Assembly (NCBI GenBank): GCA_902762355.1
Contig: CACWNR010000002.1
Span: 62,001 to 126,000, forward strand
Origin: an uncultured Bacteroidales bacterium
GTDB taxonomy: Bacteria; Bacteroidota; Bacteroidia; Bacteroidales; Paludibacteraceae
Direction of reading: 5' to 3'
Length of the DNA: 64,000 nucleotides
Shown here: positions 44,811 to 52,324 of the stretch, in pieces
Layout of the letters: every line of letters starts with the position of its first letter
Position numbering within the stretch: the first letter of the stretch is position 1
Notes under the pieces: model-generated
What the model saw: only the letters and a program-made list of their open reading frames with translations
Databases searched by the model: none
Told to the model about the DNA's origin: nothing
Program-made: the position numbers and the translations under genes

Positions 44811-45137
44811 TTAGTTAATTTGTTTAACATAGATTACTTTGTTTCCCGTAGGGTTAGCCATCTGCCACCCGTCACGGGGCTCGGTAGTGTGATAGCGGGC
44901 ATAGTACTCCGCGTAGGAGAGGGTTTGGGAGCGAAGTGCCCGAACATTCTCTTGGAAAGCACGCAATGGATCATAATGCACAAACTTGTGCTGCTCTAAT
45001 TTCTTGCGAATGGTCTCATAGAGCAAATCTTGCAACTCGGGCGAATAACTATCCCATATCTGCGCACATTCAGCCTCCCGCTTGTTACTGGAACCATGTT
45101 GGCGGAGTAAGAGCCATAGTTCATCAAAATGATGCAT
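44811..45137 (-). CDS. Small protein of the island, 108 aa, function unknown
   Basis: MHHFDELWLLLRQHG... is helical, with conserved-looking YAEYYARYHTTEPRDGWQMANPTG then KVIYVKQ at the C-terminus; I have a memory of this ending in Bacteroidota accessory-element proteins but no function. The leader (45138-45260) carries two AGGTGTTAC direct repeats and one inverted relative (45162-45203). A -7 box TACCTTTG lies at 45264-45271 without a TTG at the standard distance. The 54-aa gene follows 7 bp after the stop. Confidence 0.68.
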   Translation of the reverse strand: MHHFDELWLLLRQHGSSNKREAECAQIWDSYSPELQDLLYETIRKKLEQHKFVHYDPLRAFQENVRALRSQTLSYAEYYARYHTTEPRDGWQMANPTGNKVIYVKQIN

Positions 45138-45161
45138 ATATAAAACTTTTAAAAAAATTAC

Positions 45162-45203
45162 AGGTGTTACAAAAGGTGTTACGTACGTACTTTAGTACCA
45201 CCT
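45162..45203. repeat. Operator-like repeats upstream of the 108-aa gene
   Basis: AGGTGTTAC at 45162-45170 and 45174-45182 (direct, 12-bp step) and GTACCACCT at 45195-45203 (inverted, one mismatch). Repeated sites of this size often bind a regulator or replication protein; which, if any, is unknown. Confidence 0.55.
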
Positions 45204-45296
45204 TCTCTTTCTAATTTTCTTTGCTTACTTTCTTTTATCGGTTTTCTTTTTCAATTCCGGCGACAAAGGTACTGCTTTTTTGTGGTTTTGTTGTGC

Positions 45297-45511
45297 TCAA
45301 TTTGCGCACTTTTTATTCATTGTTGCCAAAAGACGACGGATTGTAGTTGCTGACTCGTAGAATTGATACCCTACTGCTTCGTAGGCGTCCATAAACGAAA
45401 AGCCCTCTTCGACTGTCAGATGCAGGAAGAGAGCCTTGATGTCCCGGTTACGTCGCGCACGGCGTTCTGCCGTGCTTTCTAAAAGATAGAAGATTTCTTT
45501 TTTTTGTTCAT
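45297..45511 (-). CDS. Hidden small gene readable only through a -1 frameshift on A8
   Basis: A 65-codon frame free of stops (45297 to about 45497) encodes KEIFYLLESTAERRARRN, DIKALFLHLTVEEGFSF and MDAYEAVGYQFYES then TTIRRLLA, plainly protein-like and HTH-like in rhythm, but lacks a start codon: the first in-frame ATG is past the middle. Immediately upstream ATG AAC (45511) leads into eight A (45498-45505) forming the slippery heptamer A-AAA-AAG. A -1 slip joins MNKK to the long frame, giving about 71 residues; without it translation stops after MNKKKKSSIF. A perfect hairpin GCACGGC/GCCGTGC (45457-45475) lies 22 nt downstream. Alternatives: transcriptional slippage, a phase-variable tract, a recent inactivating deletion, or an assembly error. 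Confidence 0.55.
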
Positions 45512-45532
45512 AATGTTGATTGTTTTATTGGG

Positions 45533-45576
45533 TAAAAAAAGACAGACCTACATTTTTTATTTGTAAGTCTGTCTTT
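45533..45576 (-). terminator. Terminator of the 1169-aa BspA-like gene
   Basis: 10-bp stem (45538-45547 with 45567-45576) with further pairing inside and a minus-strand T7 run. Confidence 0.8.
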
Positions 45577-45599
45577 CAACAATTTAACGGTTTAACAGC

Positions 45600-48500
45600 T
45601 TAACGCACCTCTGCGCCTTGGGCGGTATATACCTTGCCATCCGGACGGATGATGTAGAGCACACCGTCGATCAGGACCTTTGTACTTTGTACATTGCCGC
45701 CCAGTATATCCTCAAGGCCTGCTGCTTGTTCGTATTGCGCCTTGATGGTCATGTCTTCCGTGACAGCGGAGAAGTCCTTGTCCCATCCGGTGAAGGTATA
45801 GCCTTCGCGTACAGGGTCTGCCGGAGCGATAGCGGCTTCACCATAGTTGACGGTCTGTGCTTCTTTGAGGACAGAGTCATCCCAGTCCACAAAGACTACT
45901 TGGAGCGTGCGCACTTTGAACAACGCGGACAAGGTGATGTCTCCGGTGACGGTGATGTGTCGGGTGTTTTCCGCGTGAGCATCACTCCATTGGTCAAAGA
46001 CAAAGCCCTCGTCAGCGGTTGCCACCAACGTAAGGACGGTACCGTACTCTACAGGCTGAGAGAGGTCTACAGGGTTGCTACTCTCGTCGGTTACGGCAAT
46101 CGAACCGTTCTCGGCGGAGAGGGAAACGGTGTATTTCTCCAAAACACATTCTGCATATACATACAGGTCGCTCTGTACGTTGGTAAAGTCTTTATCCCAA
46201 CCGGTTATGATGGAGCCCGCTTGCTGCGACTCGGTCGGTGCCACAGCATCCTGACCTTCTTCCACATATCCTTTCTGAAGTTCGGTGATACCATCGCAGT
46301 CATAGAAGATTACGAAATGGCGTGCCACCTCGGAGAAACGGGCGTAATAGAACTGCTCGCCGGTGACAGCGTGAAGTTCAGGAGTCCAACCTACGTGGTT
46401 GTACTTAACGCCTTCGGCGGTATAAGTAAGGTCTTCACCTTTGTATTCCGGCATGGTGCCGTATTCCAGTTGCTCGTCTTGCAGCAGTTGCTCGCCGTTG
46501 AAGAAAGCAATACGGTATTTGCGGAGCGTCTTGTCAAAGACAGCGGTGTAGGTAGTGCCTGTAGTAGCAGGGCTGATGGTGGGCCACTCGCTGAAGGTAT
46601 AGGTATACTGCGCATCTGCATCTTTATATGGCGTTTCGCCGGAATAAACAGGAGTAGCGCCAAGCTCCCAGAGGCTGTTTTGCCATTCGTGTCCCCATTC
46701 GTCATTAAAGATAATGCGTGCGCGGAAGACAGGTGTGTAAGTAGCATCTGCTGTGGCAGGCTGCAATTCAGGTGACCAACCGTAAAACTCTAATCCTTCC
46801 TTGGCCGGTGTTTCACCCGAGTAGACAGGCACCACATTCTTCTGCCAATCGCTCTGTTGCAGCACATTGCCGTTGCTGTCCTCAAACGTGATAGTGTATT
46901 GGCGGTCCACTTGCGAATAGACAGCAGTATAGGTAACATTTCCGGTCACTTCCGGCAATACTTGTACTGTTTGAGCGGTTGCGGAACTAAACCAGCCAAC
47001 GAAAATATAGGAGAATTCTGCATCGGTGGCGCGATGCGGCGTACCTTTGCTGTAGAATGGAACGGTGCCATACTCGAAGAGCACTTCCTCCAGAACGGTG
47101 TCATTGTAGTTTTTGAAGGTAACGGTATATGGATTAGCCACATAACGCGTATGGATTTTCATATTGCCCGTTACGTGTGAGAAATCCTCTTCCCAACCGG
47201 CGTAGGAATAGCCGGTAGGTATAGGTCCCCATGGATAATTGGCATGCGCAGCCGGATAAAGCGGTTCCGGCTCGATGGCAGGCTGACCTGCTACCACTTT
47301 TTGTGTAAAATAGCCTTCACACAGGGAGCTGAAGCGAATTTCGTTGCCGTCTCCGGTATAGTCGGTGCCATAATCCTGACTACGATGGTAGAAGGTAACG
47401 GTGAAAAGCTCTACATCCTCAATCGGACGGATTTTGTCTTCTACAATGGTTTTTGCCACCCAATAGGTGCTCTGTTTGTAGGAATTGAAGTGTGCGGCGG
47501 GTACATAGAAGGTTGGGTTGCTCGTTCCGTCGAAATGCTCTGTATATCCGTTGTCATCTTTCAAAATAGCCGGATGGTCAGCAAGCATCGTGATCTTATA
47601 GAGGTTGCCGCAGTTTTTGAAGCATCGTGCATAGAGTGTATCAATGGATGCGGGTAGGGTTATTTCCGTCATTGCGGTACACCCGAGTAAAGCCGCATTG
47701 CCAATAGCATTCACCGTGTATGGTACACCGCTGATGTTCAGATTCTCTGGAACGTTGAGAATGCCGGATACGTAGCTGGCTTGCTCTACATTGGATGTAG
47801 AGAGGTAGTTCAACTGAGCAGTCTTAGCGGTGCTATTCAGTTTATAATATAGGCCGTTGGTGTAATACCCTTCTTTGAAATAGCTGACTTTACCGCTCCA
47901 ATAGTCCGCTGTGCTATATGCACTCCATGCTCCGAAAGGAATCATAAACTTAACTCTATTCGGCCAGAATCCGGCTTCTCCTTCTTCCACTTTGGCAGGA
48001 GTGGGACTCAAGATGTTGGCATGTTTGAGTTTTACGGTGTTGGTGAAGGCGCCATAAGCAATAGAATCCAGCGTTGTCGGCAAGGTCACAGCGGTCACTT
48101 CTGCGCAATCATGCAATGCTCCGCGATTAATAACCCGGATACCCTCCGGAATGCAGAATTCTCCTACATAGGACACCGGCAGTTTAACGAATAGGTGACT
48201 ATTGAAAATCGGTGTCGTCAAGCCGGGGCATTCACTGAAGGTGGCGCCATTCACTTTCGTCAAACTTTCCGGCACGTTAACAGTGGTCAGCGTGCTACAA
48301 CGATTGAACGTGTAGTTGCCGAGCGTTTCGAGTCCATCAGGCAGCGTAACGGATGTCAGGCTGATACAAGTACTGAATGTATAATCGCCAATTGTTTTGA
48401 GATTAGCCGGCCATTTGATGGTGGTGAGGCTGGAGTCGAGTTGGAAAGTGTATTGCTTGATTTCCGTCAGTCCATCCGGCAACGATATAGACTCGAGTTG

Positions 48501-49109
48501 ACGCATCTGACGGAAGGCGCTATGCCCAATTGTAGTGACGCTCTCGGGAACAATGATAGATTTCAATGAACTACATTTGTAGAATGCATACGAAGAGATG
48601 GTCGTAAGGCCCTCAGGCAATGTAACGGATTTCAGACCGGTGCAACTTCCGAAAATATAAGTTGGTAAAACGGTTATATTCCCCGGAATAACAATAGTAT
48701 CCATCGCATAGCAATACATAAAAACGCTCGAACCTAATGCATGAAGATTGCTTGGCAGAACAATAGAAGGCAGCACTTCGCAATGGTAGAAGGCATATTT
48801 GCCAATCGTGTCCACACTCGCCGGAATGTTAATAGAAGAGAGATGCTTGCAGTTACGAAAAGCTCTATCACCGATAGTGAGCAATCCGTTAGGCAGCGAA
48901 ACGGTTTCAATTTCCTCGCGCACATTAACCCAAGGTACTACGGAATCGGATGCGTAAGAATTCATGGCTCCTGATCCGGTGATGGTCAGAGTTTTCGTGG
49001 TCTCGTTGTACGACCAGTTGAGGTTGTCGCCGCATGTGCCGCTCGTCTGAGCTAGCAGACCGATTGCCGCGAAAACCGCAATGAGTAATGTAAATAATTT
49101 TTGTTTCAT
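45600..49109 (-). CDS. BspA-like leucine-rich repeat surface protein with InlB-type repeats (1169 aa)
   Basis: Signal peptide MKQKLFTLLIAVFAAIGLLAQ. Residues about 60-540 are BspA-type leucine-rich repeats (recurring IGDRAFRNC, LSSINIPASV, TIGKYAFYHC). Residues about 570-1110 are InlB/Listeria-Bacteroides-type repeats (YTVTFKNYNDTVL, VPVYSGETP, GYTFTGWDKDFSAVTEDMTI). The final 35 residues are a compact motif (VLIDGVLYIIRPDGKVYTAQ) shared with two other proteins here instead of the long T9SS tail. BspA-like proteins of oral and gut Bacteroidota bind host matrix or other bacteria; binding here is inferred. The leader contains a 43-bp block identical to one before the 49604-52060 gene. Terminator at 45533-45576. 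Confidence 0.9.
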   Translation of the reverse strand: MKQKLFTLLIAVFAAIGLLAQTSGTCGDNLNWSYNETTKTLTITGSGAMNSYASDSVVPWVNVREEIETVSLPNGLLTIGDRAFRNCKHLSSINIPASVDTIGKYAFYHCEVLPSIVLPSNLHALGSSVFMYCYAMDTIVIPGNITVLPTYIFGSCTGLKSVTLPEGLTTISSYAFYKCSSLKSIIVPESVTTIGHSAFRQMRQLESISLPDGLTEIKQYTFQLDSSLTTIKWPANLKTIGDYTFSTCISLTSVTLPDGLETLGNYTFNRCSTLTTVNVPESLTKVNGATFSECPGLTTPIFNSHLFVKLPVSYVGEFCIPEGIRVINRGALHDCAEVTAVTLPTTLDSIAYGAFTNTVKLKHANILSPTPAKVEEGEAGFWPNRVKFMIPFGAWSAYSTADYWSGKVSYFKEGYYTNGLYYKLNSTAKTAQLNYLSTSNVEQASYVSGILNVPENLNISGVPYTVNAIGNAALLGCTAMTEITLPASIDTLYARCFKNCGNLYKITMLADHPAILKDDNGYTEHFDGTSNPTFYVPAAHFNSYKQSTYWVAKTIVEDKIRPIEDVELFTVTFYHRSQDYGTDYTGDGNEIRFSSLCEGYFTQKVVAGQPAIEPEPLYPAAHANYPWGPIPTGYSYAGWEEDFSHVTGNMKIHTRYVANPYTVTFKNYNDTVLEEVLFEYGTVPFYSKGTPHRATDAEFSYIFVGWFSSATAQTVQVLPEVTGNVTYTAVYSQVDRQYTITFEDSNGNVLQQSDWQKNVVPVYSGETPAKEGLEFYGWSPELQPATADATYTPVFRARIIFNDEWGHEWQNSLWELGATPVYSGETPYKDADAQYTYTFSEWPTISPATTGTTYTAVFDKTLRKYRIAFFNGEQLLQDEQLEYGTMPEYKGEDLTYTAEGVKYNHVGWTPELHAVTGEQFYYARFSEVARHFVIFYDCDGITELQKGYVEEGQDAVAPTESQQAGSIITGWDKDFTNVQSDLYVYAECVLEKYTVSLSAENGSIAVTDESSNPVDLSQPVEYGTVLTLVATADEGFVFDQWSDAHAENTRHITVTGDITLSALFKVRTLQVVFVDWDDSVLKEAQTVNYGEAAIAPADPVREGYTFTGWDKDFSAVTEDMTIKAQYEQAAGLEDILGGNVQSTKVLIDGVLYIIRPDGKVYTAQGAEVR

Positions 49110-49145
49110 AAGCTTTGTTGGCTGTGTTATCCTGTTGCCTCTTCA

Positions 49146-49188
49146 GTTTTAAAGATTGTTTGTTAATATGGTTGGTTAGTTGTTGTTT
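49146..49188. repeat. 43-bp leader repeat, copy 1
   Basis: Identical to 52091-52133. Lies about 40 bp upstream of the 45600-49109 start codon. Confidence 0.9.
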
Positions 49189-49567
49189 TGTTAGTATTGT
49201 TTGTTCACAAAGTGTATAAATAAGCTTCATTATCTGACAAAAATGCGTATTTACGCAAAAATATCACATAAATTCTTGCGTATTCCAAATATTTGTTGTA
49301 CCTTCGGACGCCGCCTGCCTTTGGCATTCCCCCGAAAGTACGTTCGCACGTTTGTGCGCTGAAAGTACAAAATATTTGTAGTTACGGCTCTCATATGGAA
49401 ATACTGAATACAATTTTGACCAGTCCAAGGACGGTAATTACACCTCAATGGTTAACGCTGATTGCCGGAACACAGGCATAACCCTTCCTCTCCGGATTCG
49501 CACTTGCGCAACTGAAGCTTATTTATCACAATATGTCAAAGAGCATTCAGCTTTTCAGCTTTTGTAA

Positions 49568-49594
49568 CCATGCAGGGTAATCAGCCCTGCATGG
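49568..49594 (-). terminator. Stem-loop after the 818-aa BspA-like gene
   Basis: Perfect 10-bp stem CCATGCAGGG/CCCTGCATGG, 10 bp after the stop; weak T tract. Confidence 0.6.
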
Positions 49595-49603
49595 CTTAAG
49601 GGC

Positions 49604-52060
49604 TTAGCGCACTCGTGTGCCAAGGATGTTATAAATCTTTCCGTCACGGAGGATGTAGAGGACACCATTATCAATGACTTTGGTACAAGGTACATTATTC
49701 CATTGTACATTGTCAATGCCTTCGCTAATTGGATTAGCCGGATCTTGGAAGAGTGCCTTCAGATAGGTATCTCCGGTAACCTGGATGGTACGGGTAGCAT
49801 TTTTATCTCCGTCAGACCAACGAACGAACTCAAATCCTTCTTTTGCAATAGCGGCAATCTGTGTAGATGGGTCTGCGCAATCAGGGATTCTGGTCATCAT
49901 CGTTGTACCCATGTTATAGTCATTGGGTTCTATCTTGAACAAGTATCCGAGTACACCGTCGTTTGGGCAACTATGATCTTTCTCTTTGAACATAGCGCTG
50001 ATGTTCACATCTTTGTTTACCTCGCTCCAATTGCGCGGGTTCTCTGTCTTACCATCACTCCAGATCACAAACTCGTAGCCGGTATTCGGACGGGCGTAGG
50101 CGCGTGCAGAGGGATTGTCACACGTCGGTATAGTAACCTCAACCGAGCCGAAAACCTCATTATCCGGAACGGCGCTGAACATATAGGGGAAGATACCATC
50201 CTTGTCGCATCCATGTTCGCCTTGTGTAAAGAGTGCGGAAATATTCACGTCCTCCGTCACTTCACTCCATACACGCGGGTTCTCGGTTTCTCCGTCACTC
50301 CAGATCATAAAGACATATCCTGAAGCGGTATTGGCACGGGCAAAAACACGTGCAGAAGGATTCTCGCAATCAGGGGCTTTGGTTATCTCCACCGTACCGG
50401 TTATTTTGCTGGTGCTAATCACATTGAACTGATAGGGGAAAACGCCATTAGTAGCGCAGTCAGCCGCTACGAAGTGGGCTTGCAGGTTCATGTTCCGATC
50501 CACGTTGGCGATAGAAGTAACCGCTTGATACGAATAGACTACACTATTATCCATATCATACCATGCCTCGAACGCATATCCGGCGTACGGATAGGCTGCT
50601 ATCTGAGCAGACGCATCATCGCAACTCGGGGCTTTCAGCACGTCTACAGAACCAGCCTCCGGCATATTGGCTGTTATGTTCAACTGATAAGGGAAAACAC
50701 CATTGGTACCGCAGTCTGCCGCTTCCCAATTGGCAACCAAGTGCATATCTTCAGTAACAGCCGGAATATTGGCAGTTGCTTGCAGCGAATAAAGCACATT
50801 ACCATTATTGGCATCGGTCCATCCCGCAAAAGTATATCCAGCGTATGGATAGGCGGCAATAGACGCAGAGGCGTCACTACAATCAGGGGTTTTGGTAATC
50901 GATATGGAGCCTTTGTTCTCGTCTGCGTTCTCAATCTTAAATAAATAAGGGAACTTACCATTGACCGAACAATCATTTGCCACGAACAGCGCGGAGAGGT
51001 GAATCTTTGTATTGGTATTGATTTCTCCTTCACTCCACGTACGAGGGTTCTGCTGATTTCCGTCTGACCACTGATAGAACGAATATTTCTCATTAGGATA
51101 TGCCGCGATTGTAGCTGTCATATCGTTGCAATCGGGTGCTTTGACGATAACAACGGAGCCCATCGTCTCATCCGCACTAACTACCCGGAACTCGTTATCC
51201 CACTCTTCCTCAATAGTTACATTTGCCCAATAACCTCCTGCACCTGTAATAACCGTCGAATAGCCACACGGCATGATGAACTTGGCGGTAGAAGGCATGT
51301 TATTGAAAGTTGTAGCAGTTACGGTAGGTGCAATACCGGACCATCCGTGCAGATATACTTTCTCAAGGTTAGTACAATTAGCAAATACCTCGTTACCAAA
51401 ATTTTTAATAGAACGCGTAGCCTGATAAGGCATACCGAAATGAATCTCTTTGAGTGCGCTACAATTCAAGAAGAAATGATCCGGCAATTTCTCGATGGTT
51501 CGCGGCAGAACAATGAGTTGCAAACCAGAACAGTCCATGAAAGCACCGATTGCAGTGGAGAAATTACATTGTGTGGCGTCGTATTGAGTAAACTCTACCG
51601 TCGCCAACCGGCCGTTGTTGCTGAAGATATATTCTCCGACCAATGTCACTGTGGAAGAACTGAACGAGATTTTCGCCAGATATGGGCAATGGGAGAAGGC
51701 ATAACGGTTAATCGTAATATCATCGCTTGCCAATGTTACTTGCTGTAAGTTGGCACACCCATAGAATGCATGGTGCTCAATAGTGGTGACGTTGTAATCA
51801 TTACCGCCGTACGAGACAGTAGCAGGAATAGTAATACTGCCAGATACATAGTCTGCATTACCGGAAGCGCCATCTGCTACTTTCGGCAATACAACTGCGC
51901 TACGCATGTCTATACCTAATGATGGATAGGTGTCATGCGTGAGTTGATAATACAACCCACCAATTTGTGTTTTCTCGGCAATTACTTCGCTGCCGGCAAA
52001 CGCCATTATGCATGTCATGAGGCAAGCACAGAAGGATAATAAAAATTTTCTCATAAGCAT
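49604..52060 (-). CDS. BspA-like leucine-rich repeat surface protein (818 aa)
   Basis: Signal peptide after MLMRKFLLSFCACLMTCIMAFAG; ATG 52054 is an alternative start. Residues about 85-290 are BspA-type leucine-rich repeats (TIEHHAFYGCANLQQV, INRYAFSHCPYL, LPDHFFLNCSALKEI). Then come six units of about 75 residues, each with a FxI...GSV..TKAPDC..PSA.IAAYP core and a YxFxxWSDG.xxNPRxWSE ending. The C-terminal tail (VIDNGVLYILRDGKIYNI) is the compact motif shared with the 45600-49109 and 19797-27326 proteins. Probably surface-exposed; the ligand is unknown. The leader repeat at 52091-52133 suggests common control with the neighbouring BspA-like gene. No strict promoter found. Confidence 0.88.
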   Translation of the reverse strand: MLMRKFLLSFCACLMTCIMAFAGSEVIAEKTQIGGLYYQLTHDTYPSLGIDMRSAVVLPKVADGASGNADYVSGSITIPATVSYGGNDYNVTTIEHHAFYGCANLQQVTLASDDITINRYAFSHCPYLAKISFSSSTVTLVGEYIFSNNGRLATVEFTQYDATQCNFSTAIGAFMDCSGLQLIVLPRTIEKLPDHFFLNCSALKEIHFGMPYQATRSIKNFGNEVFANCTNLEKVYLHGWSGIAPTVTATTFNNMPSTAKFIMPCGYSTVITGAGGYWANVTIEEEWDNEFRVVSADETMGSVVIVKAPDCNDMTATIAAYPNEKYSFYQWSDGNQQNPRTWSEGEINTNTKIHLSALFVANDCSVNGKFPYLFKIENADENKGSISITKTPDCSDASASIAAYPYAGYTFAGWTDANNGNVLYSLQATANIPAVTEDMHLVANWEAADCGTNGVFPYQLNITANMPEAGSVDVLKAPSCDDASAQIAAYPYAGYAFEAWYDMDNSVVYSYQAVTSIANVDRNMNLQAHFVAADCATNGVFPYQFNVISTSKITGTVEITKAPDCENPSARVFARANTASGYVFMIWSDGETENPRVWSEVTEDVNISALFTQGEHGCDKDGIFPYMFSAVPDNEVFGSVEVTIPTCDNPSARAYARPNTGYEFVIWSDGKTENPRNWSEVNKDVNISAMFKEKDHSCPNDGVLGYLFKIEPNDYNMGTTMMTRIPDCADPSTQIAAIAKEGFEFVRWSDGDKNATRTIQVTGDTYLKALFQDPANPISEGIDNVQWNNVPCTKVIDNGVLYILRDGKIYNILGTRVR

Positions 52061-52090
52061 TGTTGGCGGTTATATCCCATCGCCCCATCG

Positions 52091-52133
52091 GTTTTAAAGA
52101 TTGTTTGTTAATATGGTTGGTTAGTTGTTGTTT
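52091..52133. repeat. 43-bp leader repeat, copy 2
   Basis: Identical to 49146-49188; lies about 30 bp upstream of the 49604-52060 start codon. Confidence 0.9.
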
Positions 52134-52272
52134 GTAATTGCTTCAATATATATCAGCATATCGGATTACCTATCTGCACTAAAAAAGTGCATATTTTGCC
52201 AAGAACATCCCTTATTAAGTGCTCGTTTTTTGCAAAAATCTCCCTCATTGAGTGATTTTTCTCAAGAAATAT

Positions 52273-52303
52273 TTGTTTATATGCAAAAAAAGTACTAACT
52301 TTG
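52273..52303 (+). promoter_or_regulatory. Promoter for the 52325-53509 ATPase
   Basis: TTG (52273-52275), 20 nt, TAACTTTG (52296-52303); leader about 16 nt. Confidence 0.75.
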
Positions 52304-52324
52304 CACGCAAATTCCAAAACATAG

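Larger units (their letters stand above)
49110..49603. other. 494-bp gap: leader, core repeat copy 3, stem-loop
   Basis: Holds the leader of the 45600-49109 gene (43-bp repeat at 49146-49188), then on the plus strand a promoter-like TTG (49276-49278), 20 nt, TACCTTCG (49299-49306), followed by CGGACGCCGCC and the core ATTCCCCCGAAA-G-TACGTTCGC: a third, partial copy of the composite element. The copy is bracketed by a 13-15 nt inverted repeat (49287-49301 with about 49364-49378) and lacks the long hairpin. Near the end is a perfect 10-bp stem-loop (49568-49594). No convincing gene. Confidence 0.6.

Noticed and set aside
42341-45511. Prophage or conjugative element call for the small-gene island
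   Set aside because: No integrase, terminase, capsid, portal, relaxase or attachment-site pair can be seen; only the small size of the genes and their accessory look suggest mobility.
49393-49481. Plus-strand 28-codon frame (MEILNTILTSPRTVITPQ...)
   Set aside because: It looks peptide-like, but there is no promoter with the local spacing or ribosome site, and a frame this short occurs by chance.
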